Shown here: positions 43,704 to 53,096 of the stretch, one piece after another | Position numbering within the stretch: position 1 is the first letter of the stretch | Layout of the letters: the number at the start of each line of letters is the position of its first letter | Source: Aquimarina sediminis | Lineage (GTDB): Bacteria; Bacteroidota; Bacteroidia; Flavobacteriales; Flavobacteriaceae | DNA: 64,000 nt | Direction: 5' to 3' | Assembly (NCBI RefSeq): GCF_002895435.1 | Contig: NZ_POYJ01000018.1 | Coordinates: 1-64,000, forward strand | Program-made: the position numbers and the translations under genes | The notes under the pieces: generated by a model | Seen by the model: only the letters and a program-made list of their open reading frames with translations | Databases searched by the model: none | What the model was told of the DNA's origin: nothing

Positions 43704-45248
43704 CTACCTAACTTGTTTTTTAGATTTTTCTTTAATAATATCTGCTACAGGTCTTCCTTCTATATTACTTTCTAACCATGAGAGAATATCTAGATACAAA
43801 AATGCTCTTTTTTCATAAGGATGATCTTCATATTGCTTTAAGGTTTTATGAAGCTTTCTAAACTCATCCTTAATTTGATGCGGAAAAATATCTCCAAGAT
43901 TTTTCAAAAATTTGATCATTTCCTTTTGTACTTCATGCAAATCATCCATTTTGATTAAGAACCTATACGTTTCTTTTAATTGACTCTCTAAATGATAATC
44001 CATTCCAGCTTCATAATGTGCTACCAAACTTAAAACACGAGAGAAACACATAAGATCTTCTCTCATTTTTAAAGATTTGTTGTTTATGATTTTTGTAAGG
44101 TATTCTATACACTTTCTATGATTTGCCATTCCAAAATACAAGCAACCAATTTTATAATATAATACCATAATATGATGATCATCTAAACGGTTTTTATAAT
44201 TAGAAATACCCTCAAGAATCTCTTCAACTAGATACTCTCCTTCATCAAAGGTTCCCTCTAAAAAATGAACATTCAACTTATTATTATAAATAAATTGAAA
44301 AGATAGCACATCAATATTATCATCTTTGGGAAATGATTCTTCAGCTACTGTTTTTTCAAATTCAGACAATGTTAGTTTTAGCTGTGCCTTATCTTTTATT
44401 AAGTATAAAGACTCAAGCAAATAGTGATTTCCTCTCAAAAAGAACACAGGGTTTTGGATTCTCATTTTCGGGTGTTCATAAAAAAGATCTACCCATTTCT
44501 TTGAATACTTATAACAGGATAAAAAATCCTGAACAATAAATCCATACCATAAATGAGCTTTATATAACCACAATTTTTCTCTAAACCCAAGCATACCCCA
44601 TTCATATTTTGGAAGTTTACTCTGAAAATAATTTGTTATAACATGATGCTCTTTGTCATTTCTTACATATCCACTTTTTAGCATCAACCCATATAACTGC
44701 AATGACAAGTTAGACAACCTACTAGTCAACACATTTTTCATGCTAAGCATTTTGGCTTCTACAGTTAACTCATCTGCTCTACTATTAATACTTCTTGTTA
44801 TATATTGTGTCTCGATAACCTTTTCAAACTCTACAATCTCATAAGCAATATTGTGCTCTTCATTTTCTTTTGCTAGTACTTTTGCTTTTTCTAATATTTT
44901 TAGACTTTGCTTATATAATCCTTTATGATACAAAATCGATGCAAAATCAAATTGCTCTCGTATCTGTGATCTTATATTTTGGTGTAATGGACTTAATCTG
45001 AGACTAATTAAAATTTGCTTATACAAATGAGCTTTCAAATTGGAAAGCTGCTGTTTTGTCACAATCCCTTTAGACACAACAAGGTCTTCGTCCAGAGTAT
45101 CACTTTTATCCAAATGATTAAAAAGGGCAAGAAATTTAGAATCTGTGTTTACTCCTAATCGCCCAACATAAACCTTAAACTGTCGCTTTTCTGATTTAGA
45201 AAGCGATTTAATCAAAATAAACAAAGGATCTTTTTGATCATTAGTCAT
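43704..45248 (-). CDS. Large helical (TPR-like) protein of unknown function
   Basis: A 514-residue soluble protein, nearly all alpha-helical, with repeated pairs of amphipathic helices of the kind seen in tetratricopeptide-like solenoids (for example YKQSLKILEKAKVLAKENEE, and GCLYFGMANHRKCIEYLTK). No enzymatic or membrane motif. It begins with the basic segment SLSKSEKRQFKVYVGRLG. Flavobacterial genomes carry many conserved proteins of this style with no assigned role. Adaptor or scaffold function is only a guess. Divergent from the leucine operon, with 207 bases between starts. Confidence 0.7.
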   Translation of the reverse strand: MTNDQKDPLFILIKSLSKSEKRQFKVYVGRLGVNTDSKFLALFNHLDKSDTLDEDLVVSKGIVTKQQLSNLKAHLYKQILISLRLSPLHQNIRSQIREQFDFASILYHKGLYKQSLKILEKAKVLAKENEEHNIAYEIVEFEKVIETQYITRSINSRADELTVEAKMLSMKNVLTSRLSNLSLQLYGLMLKSGYVRNDKEHHVITNYFQSKLPKYEWGMLGFREKLWLYKAHLWYGFIVQDFLSCYKYSKKWVDLFYEHPKMRIQNPVFFLRGNHYLLESLYLIKDKAQLKLTLSEFEKTVAEESFPKDDNIDVLSFQFIYNNKLNVHFLEGTFDEGEYLVEEILEGISNYKNRLDDHHIMVLYYKIGCLYFGMANHRKCIEYLTKIINNKSLKMREDLMCFSRVLSLVAHYEAGMDYHLESQLKETYRFLIKMDDLHEVQKEMIKFLKNLGDIFPHQIKDEFRKLHKTLKQYEDHPYEKRAFLYLDILSWLESNIEGRPVADIIKEKSKKQVR

Positions 45249-45455
45249 TGTAAGAAAATATAATATAATTAACTGATTTAAAGATTGTTAAGTTTTTATT
45301 AAAAGATTTTAGCATTGTAAAATCAATAACAAAATACTTCTCTTTTGAATTCCCAAAATATAAATTCGTAAGAGATTAAAGAAACATCTTTAAAAGAATA
45401 TTTAAAAAAAATGATGTTTTAAAAAAAGCAGTAAAGCAAAATTCACAGTATTCCT

Positions 45456-46628
45456 ATGAGTAATAACAAAGTTCAAATATTCGATACAACTTTAAGAGAC
45501 GGAGAACAGGTCCCTGGATGTAAATTAAATACACAACAAAAATTAGTCATTGCGGAGCAACTGGATTTTTTGGGTGTAGATGTTATAGAAGCTGGGTTTC
45601 CAGTTTCAAGTCCTGGAGATTTTGCTTCAGTTAATGAAATAGCTAAGATCGTTAAAAACGCAACGGTTTGTGGACTTACTAGAGCTGTAGAAAATGATAT
45701 AAAAGTTGCTGCAGAGGCTTTAAAAAATGCGAAAAGACCAAGGATTCATACTGGTATAGGTACTTCTGAGTCTCATATCAAGTATAAATTTAATTCTACA
45801 CAGGATAAAGTAATTGAAAGAGGAGTTGCAGCGGTTAAATATGCTAAATCGTTTGTTGAAGATGTAGAGTTTTATGCTGAAGATGCAGGTCGAACTGACA
45901 ATGAGTTTCTAGCCCGTGTATGTGAAGCAATGATTAAAGCCGGAGCCACGGTACTTAATATTCCTGATACTACCGGATATTGCCTGCCAGAAGAATATGG
46001 TGCAAAAATAAAGTATCTTAAAGAAAATGTTACTGGAATAGACAATGTTATCATTTCTTGTCATTGTCATAATGATTTAGGGTTAGCCACGGCAAATTCG
46101 ATTGCTGGTGCAATTAACGGTGCTAGACAAATTGAGTGTACCATCAATGGTATAGGTGAGCGTGCTGGTAACACTTCTTTAGAAGAGGTAGTAATGATTA
46201 TGAAACAACACCCCTACCTTGATCTAAATACTAATATTAATTCAAAACTATTGTATCAGACTAGCCAAATGGTCTCTGATCATATGGGGATGATGGTACA
46301 ACCAAATAAAGCAATTGTTGGTGCCAATGCTTTTGCACATAGTTCGGGAATACATCAGGATGGAGTGATTAAAAATAGGGAAACCTATGAGATTATTGAC
46401 CCTGCAGAAGTTGGCGTTACAGAATCTGCTATTGTACTTACTGCCAGAAGTGGTAGAGCCGCATTAGCGTATAGAGCCAAAAAAGTTGGTTATGAATTAA
46501 CAAAACTTCAATTAGACGATGTTTATACAGAGTTTTTGAAATTTGCAGATCGCAAAAAAGAAATAATCGATGATGATATTCATCTTATCATGAAAAACAC
46601 TAGTGTAGCTCCAGCAGTTGTTGCATAA
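45456..46628 (+). CDS. leuA: 2-isopropylmalate synthase, short form
   Basis: A 390-residue HMGL-like TIM-barrel enzyme condensing acetyl-CoA with ketoisovalerate, the first committed step of leucine synthesis. Landmarks: QIFDTTLRDGEQVPGC, EAGFPVSSPGDF, SCHCHNDLGLATANS (metal-binding His pair) and FAHSSGIHQDGV. It ends at residue 390, so the C-terminal LeuA regulatory domain of full-length enzymes (about 510-560 residues) is absent. Allosteric feedback by leucine through that domain is therefore not expected. First gene of leuA-leuC-leuD-leuB. Confidence 0.92.
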   Translation: MSNNKVQIFDTTLRDGEQVPGCKLNTQQKLVIAEQLDFLGVDVIEAGFPVSSPGDFASVNEIAKIVKNATVCGLTRAVENDIKVAAEALKNAKRPRIHTGIGTSESHIKYKFNSTQDKVIERGVAAVKYAKSFVEDVEFYAEDAGRTDNEFLARVCEAMIKAGATVLNIPDTTGYCLPEEYGAKIKYLKENVTGIDNVIISCHCHNDLGLATANSIAGAINGARQIECTINGIGERAGNTSLEEVVMIMKQHPYLDLNTNINSKLLYQTSQMVSDHMGMMVQPNKAIVGANAFAHSSGIHQDGVIKNRETYEIIDPAEVGVTESAIVLTARSGRAALAYRAKKVGYELTKLQLDDVYTEFLKFADRKKEIIDDDIHLIMKNTSVAPAVVA

Positions 46629-46651
46629 AAAATATATGAATACCTTACAGG

Positions 46652-46692
46652 TTGATCAAGATTAAAACATCATATTTTTAAATCTTGATCAA
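46652..46692 (+). other. Stem-loop between leuA and leuC
   Basis: TTGATCAAGATT (46652-46663) and AATCTTGATCAA (46681-46692) form a perfect 12-bp stem with a 17-base loop, midway between the leuA stop and the leuC start. There is no T-run after it, so it is not an ordinary terminator. Likely roles: RNA processing site, mRNA stabiliser or binding site for a regulator. Each outer half contains the 8-base palindrome TTGATCAA. Confidence 0.7.
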
Positions 46693-46709
46693 ATCCAAAA
46701 AGTTAATTA

Positions 46710-48092
46710 ATGAAGAAAACCCTATTTGATAAAGTTTGGGACGCACATGTAGTCAAAGAGATACAAGATGGTCCTCAGATATTATATATTGACAAGCACC
46801 TAATTCATGAAGTTACCAGTCCACAAGCATTTGGAGAGTTGGAGCAACGTAATATTCCTGTTTTTAGACCCAATCAAATTGTAGCCACAGCCGATCACAA
46901 TACTCCTACAGAAAATCAACATCTTCCTGTAAAAGATGAATTGTCTAGAAACCAGTTGGAGCAATTAACAAAAAATTGCAAGAAAAACGACATTACCCTA
47001 TATGGTCTCGGTCATAAATACAATGGTATTGTTCACGTTATGGCGCCCGAATTAGGCGTTACTCAACCTGGAATGACTATGGTATGTGGTGATAGCCATA
47101 CTTCGACACATGGTGCATTTGGGACTATTGCATTTGGTATAGGTACTAGCCAGGTGGCTCAGGTATTTGCTAGTCAGTGCTTGTTATTACAAAAACCCAA
47201 AAGCCTTCGTGTAAACGTTAATGGACAATTAAAACCAGGTGTTTTACCAAAAGATGTAATTTTATATGTCATCGCAAAACTAGGAACCAATGCCGGTACC
47301 GGATATTTTTGTGAATATGCTGGTAATGTCTTTGAAGATATGTCTATGGAAGGACGTATGACAGTCTGCAATATGAGTATCGAAATGGGTGCTCGTGGTG
47401 GTATGATTGCTCCTGACGAAACTACTTTTGAGTATGTAAAAGGAAGGGAATTTGCTCCAAAAGGTGACGAATTTGATAAAAAAGTAGCCTACTGGAAAAC
47501 GTTACCAACTGATGAAGGGGCTGTATTCGACAAAGAATATAACTTTGATGCTGCGGATATAGAGCCTATGATAACCTACGGTACAAATCCTGGAATGGGA
47601 ATTAAAATATCAGAAAGTATACCAACAGAAGATAATGCTTCATTCGAAAAATCATTAGCATACATGAACTTTGAAAAAGGTCAGTCTCTAGTGGATCAAA
47701 AAGTCAATTACGTATTTATTGGTAGTTGTACTAATAGTAGAATTGAAGATTTTAGAATCGCTGCCAATTATATTAAGGGAAAGAAAAAGGCTAACAATGT
47801 AACGGCTTGGTTTGTTCCTGGATCACAACTTGTAGCTCAACAAATTGTAGAAGAAGGATTAAATGAAGTCTTTGAAGATGCTGGATTTAAGCTGCGACAG
47901 CCAGGATGCTCTGCTTGTCTAGCAATGAATGATGATAAAATTCCTGAAGGAGAATACTGTGTATCCACTTCTAACCGAAATTTTGAAGGTAGACAAGGAC
48001 AAGGAGCCAGAACTATTTTAGCAAGTCCTCTTGTTGCCGCAGCAACAGCAATCGAGGGAAAAATTATTGATATTACCAAACAACTAAACTAA
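46710..48092 (+). CDS. leuC: 3-isopropylmalate dehydratase large subunit
   Basis: A 460-residue aconitase-family subunit carrying the [4Fe-4S] cluster. Landmarks: VCGDSHTSTHGAFG, the cluster cysteines in IGSCTNSRIEDF and QPGCSACLAMN, and NRNFEGRQG near the end. With LeuD it isomerises 2-isopropylmalate to 3-isopropylmalate. It is separated from leuD by 2 bases, so the subunits are made together. The upstream region carries the 12-bp stem-loop. Confidence 0.97.
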   Translation: MKKTLFDKVWDAHVVKEIQDGPQILYIDKHLIHEVTSPQAFGELEQRNIPVFRPNQIVATADHNTPTENQHLPVKDELSRNQLEQLTKNCKKNDITLYGLGHKYNGIVHVMAPELGVTQPGMTMVCGDSHTSTHGAFGTIAFGIGTSQVAQVFASQCLLLQKPKSLRVNVNGQLKPGVLPKDVILYVIAKLGTNAGTGYFCEYAGNVFEDMSMEGRMTVCNMSIEMGARGGMIAPDETTFEYVKGREFAPKGDEFDKKVAYWKTLPTDEGAVFDKEYNFDAADIEPMITYGTNPGMGIKISESIPTEDNASFEKSLAYMNFEKGQSLVDQKVNYVFIGSCTNSRIEDFRIAANYIKGKKKANNVTAWFVPGSQLVAQQIVEEGLNEVFEDAGFKLRQPGCSACLAMNDDKIPEGEYCVSTSNRNFEGRQGQGARTILASPLVAAATAIEGKIIDITKQLN

Positions 48093-48094
48093 TT

Positions 48095-48682
48095 ATGGAT
48101 AAGTTTACCAAACTAACATCCTCTGCAATACCGTTATCTATAGAAAATGTAGATACAGATCAAATCATCCCAGCACGATTTTTAAAAGCTACTAATCGCG
48201 ATGGATTCGGAGAGAATCTATTTAGAGACTGGAGATTTCATAAAGACGGAACTGAAAATCAAGATTTTATATTGAATAATACTACATATAAAGGTAGTAT
48301 ATTAGTAGCAGGAGATAATTTTGGATGTGGATCTAGTAGAGAGCATGCCGCATGGGCTATTAATGACTATGGTTTTAAGGTAGTCGTTTCTAGTTTTTTT
48401 GCCGATATTTTTAAAGGAAATGCTCTTAATAACGGAGTATTACCAATTCAAGTAACACCAGAATACCTTCAGGAGATATTTGCTGAAACCGAAAAAGACC
48501 CAGGTACTCAGTTTGAAGTAGATCTAGAGGCTCAAAAAATAACGATATTAGCAACAGGCTCCTCTTCGGTTTTTGAAATTAATCCTTACAAAAAGACTTG
48601 TCTAATGAATGGTTATGATGATATTGATTTTTTAATTAGCAACAAGGCAGAGATAGAAGAATTTGAAAACCAAAGAATATAA
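48095..48682 (+). CDS. leuD: 3-isopropylmalate dehydratase small subunit
   Basis: A 195-residue swivelling subunit with the typical start (SSAIPLSIENVDTDQIIPARF) and active-site loop GDNFGCGSSREHAAWAI. Works only in complex with LeuC. An 86-base gap containing a structured stem-loop separates it from leuB. Confidence 0.97.
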   Translation: MDKFTKLTSSAIPLSIENVDTDQIIPARFLKATNRDGFGENLFRDWRFHKDGTENQDFILNNTTYKGSILVAGDNFGCGSSREHAAWAINDYGFKVVVSSFFADIFKGNALNNGVLPIQVTPEYLQEIFAETEKDPGTQFEVDLEAQKITILATGSSSVFEINPYKKTCLMNGYDDIDFLISNKAEIEEFENQRI

Positions 48683-48700
48683 ATACACATAAACTATCAG

Positions 48701-48743
48701 ACTGAATCTGCCCAATATTACAATAATATTTGCCCGGCTCAGT
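48701..48743 (+). other. Stem-loop between leuD and leuB
   Basis: An inner 7-bp stem AATATTA (48714-48720) / TAATATT (48724-48730) with a CAA loop is enclosed, after an 8+8 internal loop, by ACTGA (48701-48705) / TCAGT (48739-48743). It ends 25 bases before the leuB start. Together with the leuA-leuC hairpin it suggests differential control or processing within the operon. Confidence 0.45.
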
Positions 48744-48768
48744 ATAACCAAACGATAAAAAAGAATAG

Positions 48769-49884
48769 ATGAAACTAGATATCGCAGTATTATCAGGAGA
48801 CGGTATTGGACCAGAGGTAACCGCTCAAGCAATTAAAGCATTAGAAGCCATTGCACACAACTTTGATCACTCTTTTATTTTTAAAGAAGGGTTGGTTGGT
48901 GCCATCGCTATTGACAAAACCGGAAACCCGCTACCAGACGAGACATTAAAACTTTGTGTAGATACCGATGCTGTATTATTTGGAGCTATCGGTGCCCCAA
49001 AATATGACAATGATCCTAGTGCGCCTGTACGTCCTGAGCAAGGGTTATTAAAACTTAGAAAAGAGCTTGGTCTTTATGCAAATATTCGGCCTGTAAAAGC
49101 ATATCCTACTTTAATAGATAAATCACCTCTTAAACGCGAAATTATAGAAGGAACAGATATTTCTATCTATAGAGAACTTACTGGTGGTATCTATTTTGGA
49201 AAAAAAGAGCTAAGTGATAATGGCAATGTTGCTTCTGATCTTTGTGAATACTCTAGAGAAGAAATTGAACGTATTGCACACCTAGCTTTTAAGGCTGCCC
49301 AAAATCGAAGAAAGAAAGTTACTTTGGTTGACAAAGCCAATGTATTAGAATCATCTCGTCTTTGGAGAAAAGTAGTAACTGAGATAGCCAGTGAATATAG
49401 CGATGTAACATTAGACTTTCTATTTGTTGATAATGCTGCAATGCAAATGATCTTAAACCCAAGCCAGTTTGATGTTATCCTTACCGAAAATATGTTTGGT
49501 GATATTATCTCTGATGAAGCCAGTGTTATTGGTGGATCTATCGGTCTTTTAGCCTCTGCCTCTGTTGGTGACACTTGTTGTATGTTTGAGCCAATCCACG
49601 GTTCTTTCCCACAAGCCACAGGAAAAGGAATAGCTAATCCAATTGCTGCTATATTATCTGCAGCGATGTTATTAGAACATTTTAATCTAATAGGAGAAGC
49701 AAATGCTATAAAAGATGCTGTAGAAAAAGCGCTAGAACTAAACATCACAACTCCTGATCTAAATGCAAACAATCCCCTTACTACAGAAAAAGTAGGAGAT
49801 TTTATTGCTGATTATATACTAAACCCTGAAGATTCTAACATAAATTTTGAAAATATACACGTAGGGCAATCTACGATTATATAA
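48769..49884 (+). CDS. leuB: 3-isopropylmalate dehydrogenase
   Basis: A 371-residue NAD-dependent beta-decarboxylating dehydrogenase giving 4-methyl-2-oxopentanoate. Landmarks: LSGDGIGPEVTAQAIKAL, the substrate-binding YANIRPVKAYPTL, the LTGGIYFG loop, FVDNAAMQMILNPSQFDV and the metal/NAD site TENMFGDIISDEASVIGG, then EPIHGSFPQATGKGIANP. Length is normal. Last gene of the leucine operon; a terminator follows. Confidence 0.97.
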   Translation: MKLDIAVLSGDGIGPEVTAQAIKALEAIAHNFDHSFIFKEGLVGAIAIDKTGNPLPDETLKLCVDTDAVLFGAIGAPKYDNDPSAPVRPEQGLLKLRKELGLYANIRPVKAYPTLIDKSPLKREIIEGTDISIYRELTGGIYFGKKELSDNGNVASDLCEYSREEIERIAHLAFKAAQNRRKKVTLVDKANVLESSRLWRKVVTEIASEYSDVTLDFLFVDNAAMQMILNPSQFDVILTENMFGDIISDEASVIGGSIGLLASASVGDTCCMFEPIHGSFPQATGKGIANPIAAILSAAMLLEHFNLIGEANAIKDAVEKALELNITTPDLNANNPLTTEKVGDFIADYILNPEDSNINFENIHVGQSTII

Positions 49885-49906
49885 GTCCTAAAATAATTCT
49901 GTTTTT

Positions 49907-49939
49907 AAAAGCAATCAAAAATGATCTTTGGTTGCTTTT
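49907..49939 (+). terminator. Terminator of the leucine operon
   Basis: A 13-bp stem (49907-49919 / 49927-49939) with a single wobble pair, AAAAGCAATCAAA against TTTGGTTGCTTTT, loop of seven bases, then a T-run. It starts 23 bases past the leuB stop. Confidence 0.88.
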
Positions 49940-50146
49940 TTGTTTGTACTCAATATTACTAACAACCAAAACAGGGATTTTACTCCAAACACATTCCAAA
50001 AAGGTAGTTTTTATATGTAAAATCTGAAAAGCAATTTTATTTTACGTATTAAAAAAGTTGATTATACCATACACTCCATGATCTAATCTCTTTTTTGTAT
50101 TTTACAACACATAAATCTAATATGAGATCCCTACACTTATCATAAA

Positions 50147-50992
50147 ATGAAAGCTATACACCTTATTCTCTTTTTCTTTGTAATTGCAAACTCTACGATC
50201 GCACAAGAAATCACATGTTCTGCCAAGGACAAAGAAATATTTACTACCAGAATAACAAAACTTCAAAAAACATATACTCCGCAAGTTGACTTTGGAAAGA
50301 CTATAGTCTCTGTAGGAAAAACTTTTTTAGGTACGCCATATGTCGCCAAAACCCTCGAAATAGGAGCAAAAGAATCATTAGTGATTAATCTTCAAGGGTT
50401 AGACTGCACCACTTTTGTAGAAAATGTCCTAGTCTTAAGTTTAATGCTTAAAAATAACAAAAGTGATTTTGAGACCTATACAACGTATCTTGAAAAAATA
50501 CGGTATAAAGATGGAAAATTAGATGGGTATGCTTCCCGATTACATTATTTCTCCGAATGGATTATTAATAATGAACAAAAAGGGATTACAAAAAATATCA
50601 CTGGAGACATTGGTGGTATAGAAATTGAAAAAGAGATCAACTTTATGAGTACTCATAGAGAACTGTACCCTTTTCTTAAAGATGATAAAAATTATAAAGG
50701 GATACAACAATCAGAACTTAACATAAGTCAATCTGTTATATGCTTTCTTCCAAAAGATCAAATCAAAGAAAACGAAGAATCGATCACATCGGGTGATATT
50801 ATCGCTTTAACTACTTCTATCAAAGGACTCGATATTACTCATACGGGTATCGCTACAAGAGAAAAAGATGGGCGAATCCATTTATTACATGCTTCATCAA
50901 AAGGTCAGGTAGAAGTATCCTCTCTCCCTCTAGTTGACTATCTAAAAAGTATTAAAAACAATACTGGTATAATTATAAGTAGAGCTTTATAA
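50147..50992 (+). CDS. DUF1460 (NlpC/P60-like amidase) exported protein
   Basis: A 281-residue exported protein (signal peptide ending NSTIAQ). The mature part has the DUF1460 landmarks: GTPYVAKTLE followed by the catalytic-type cysteine in QGLDCTTFVENVL. After that comes a conserved basic segment (RLHYFSEWI) and a late GLDITHTGIATREKDG with the active-site histidine. Relatives are N-acetylmuramoyl-L-alanine amidase-like cysteine enzymes for the cell wall. Monocistronic, in a 262-base gap downstream of leuB. Confidence 0.85.
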   Translation: MKAIHLILFFFVIANSTIAQEITCSAKDKEIFTTRITKLQKTYTPQVDFGKTIVSVGKTFLGTPYVAKTLEIGAKESLVINLQGLDCTTFVENVLVLSLMLKNNKSDFETYTTYLEKIRYKDGKLDGYASRLHYFSEWIINNEQKGITKNITGDIGGIEIEKEINFMSTHRELYPFLKDDKNYKGIQQSELNISQSVICFLPKDQIKENEESITSGDIIALTTSIKGLDITHTGIATREKDGRIHLLHASSKGQVEVSSLPLVDYLKSIKNNTGIIISRAL

Positions 50993-51173
50993 ATTAATTG
51001 TGAGACAAATAACCATATTTGACACAATAGCAATACTATTTCTTTATAATAATAATAATAATGCATTTATGATACCTTAAAATTAGATTCTCTTTTGTTG
51101 TGTTTCTAAAAAAAGTAAATAAATCAGGTAACATTTTACTCATTTATGACATATATAAGTAAAAACACACCTT

Positions 51174-52286
51174 TTGGAAACTATAAGCTTTAATCTAATT
51201 CAACTTTTGATTCTATTTGGTTCTATCCAAGGAATAATTTTTAGTTGTATTGTAATTTTTGTAAAAAAATACCAATCTAAAAGTTCTACTTTTTTAGGTC
51301 TTACTGTTTTTCTTCTATCTATTAGTAACATTCAGCATATGCTTATCGATGTCAATTATTTGGAGAGTACTTCGATTATTAGAAGGGCATATATTCCTTG
51401 GCAATGGTTGGTATCTCCCATGTTTTATCTTTTTATTCATTATTTCCTGAAGAAAAAGGTAATAAACAAAAAATTACTTTTACTATTTATTGGACCTTTC
51501 TTCATAATTACCATAGTGCATTTTACACAATTGGTTTATCATCTTTATTTTGATATCAATTATGAAATAACCGATTATTACCAAAGAGGATTATTTTTAT
51601 ATACTAATGCACTATCCTTTATATATGTTCCTATAGTCATCTATTTAATATACAAAATGATCCTTAATTATGAGAATGATCATAAGGATGTAATAGAAAA
51701 GATTAGAGAAGAAACCAACTGGTTAAAAAGTATTATTCATATTGGGATAGTTATTATGTCTATTGGAATAATATCTGTAAGTATTGCCATTCTAGTAGAC
51801 GCAAATGAATCCTACTTTGCTTACCCTTTCTTTGTATCATTATCTGTATGGATATACTGGGTAGGGTATGTAGGTATCAACAGATCTTTTTCTTACAAAG
51901 ATTCAGAACAATTAGATGAGAATCAATTTATCAAAAAAACAGGTCTTACCACTTTTAATAAAATCAATACTTATATCATAGAAGAAAAAAAATATTTGCA
52001 AGTAAGTCTTACTCTTAATAGTATAGCAAAGAAATTCGAAATCAGCAGTGGATATCTTTCTCAGCTAATCAATACGCATACTAAAAAAAGTTTTAATGAT
52101 TACATTAACGAATTGCGAGTAACCACATCAAAAAACATGTTACTAGACAACAATTATAAAAATTATACCATAGAATCTATTGGATTGGAGTGCGGGTTTA
52201 AATCAAAATCCAATTTTTATACTACTTTCAAAAAGTTCTCTGGGTATACCCCAAATCAATTTAAAAACATAAAAGAAACAAAATAA
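51174..52286 (+). CDS. Membrane-bound AraC-family transcriptional regulator
   Basis: A 370-residue protein with about seven hydrophobic segments in the first 240 residues and an AraC-type double-HTH DNA-binding domain in the last 105 (SLTLNSIAKKFEISSGYLSQLIN and YTIESIGLECGFKSKSNFYTTFKKF). This membrane-plus-AraC layout is common in Bacteroidota. The only start compatible with the N-terminal membrane segment is a TTG at 51174: an in-frame stop lies 18 bases upstream and the next ATG is 60 codons in. Signal and targets unknown. Confidence 0.85.
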   Translation: METISFNLIQLLILFGSIQGIIFSCIVIFVKKYQSKSSTFLGLTVFLLSISNIQHMLIDVNYLESTSIIRRAYIPWQWLVSPMFYLFIHYFLKKKVINKKLLLLFIGPFFIITIVHFTQLVYHLYFDINYEITDYYQRGLFLYTNALSFIYVPIVIYLIYKMILNYENDHKDVIEKIREETNWLKSIIHIGIVIMSIGIISVSIAILVDANESYFAYPFFVSLSVWIYWVGYVGINRSFSYKDSEQLDENQFIKKTGLTTFNKINTYIIEEKKYLQVSLTLNSIAKKFEISSGYLSQLINTHTKKSFNDYINELRVTTSKNMLLDNNYKNYTIESIGLECGFKSKSNFYTTFKKFSGYTPNQFKNIKETK

Positions 52287-52365
52287 CAATAATACTTATC
52301 TCATTGCCTTGCAACGCTATATCTAATTTCCTAATTTAGTAAAGCTAAAGAAAAAGAAAACTCTT

Positions 52366-53085
52366 ATGTTATTTCCTAAAACGAATATAGAGCAAAAGCT
52401 TTACACACTTCGTGAGAAAAATTTCGATCCTTTTACTTGGAAAGATCAAGTAAATCAAGTTTTTAAAAAAGAAGAAAATGATCAAAACAGAATTCTACAA
52501 AACCTAGAAAACTCTCTTCCCTCCCTGCAAAACATCTTTGATTTTGATCAATTAGAAACGTCTAGAATATATCATATTGATCACGTAAAAAAAATATGTA
52601 TTGATTATAGGTTACGCTTCTTGGATTCTAAGTATTTTAAAGGAAAACTACCTCAATCTGCTATTTCTGCTATTAAAAATCTGGAGATACAGCATCAAAC
52701 TGATCTGAAGGGTTTTAAAATTATTGCCCCCTCCAAGTTGTTTAAATTAGAAGATAAAAATGACCCTCTTCTCTTTGCTCCTATGGGAAATAATTATTTT
52801 TATCTTATTCATAAGTGGGGAAATGATCTACACCCGTTTCGCAAATTTACAATGTGGTTTTTTAAAAGTTTAGAAAATCTACTCTTACTTATCTTTTTGG
52901 TAAGTCTTTTGATTACTTTTATGATTCCAAATGGTATGTTTACCAAGAATAATGATGTATCAAAGTCTATTCTTGTTTTGTTTTTTATGTTTAAATCTGT
53001 TGCTGGCATAGCATTATTCTATGGGGTCGCACTTGGAAAAAACTTTAACACCGCTATCTGGAATAGTAAATATTTTAATGCTTAA
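52366..53085 (+). CDS. Two-helix membrane protein of unknown function
   Basis: A 239-residue protein. The first 155 residues are soluble, with a possible all-alpha/beta domain (NLENSLPSLQNIFDFDQLE, then a basic region around residues 70-110). Two membrane helices follow near 165-190 and 200-225, so the C-terminus is short and cytoplasmic. I do not recognise the family. It heads a small cluster with a DUF2007 protein (12 bases downstream) and a tiny membrane protein. Confidence 0.7.
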   Translation: MLFPKTNIEQKLYTLREKNFDPFTWKDQVNQVFKKEENDQNRILQNLENSLPSLQNIFDFDQLETSRIYHIDHVKKICIDYRLRFLDSKYFKGKLPQSAISAIKNLEIQHQTDLKGFKIIAPSKLFKLEDKNDPLLFAPMGNNYFYLIHKWGNDLHPFRKFTMWFFKSLENLLLLIFLVSLLITFMIPNGMFTKNNDVSKSILVLFFMFKSVAGIALFYGVALGKNFNTAIWNSKYFNA

Positions 53086-53096
53086 CAAACAACTAT

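Noticed and set aside
45382..45419. Leucine-operon attenuator before leuA
   Set aside because: A 7-bp AAACATC/GATGTTT repeat is present but its loop is 24 bases and AT-rich, and no leader peptide with leucine codons or T-box signature is visible.
49191..49772. A 193-codon minus-strand open frame within leuB
   Set aside because: Antisense shadow of a conserved enzyme gene; no upstream signals of its own.
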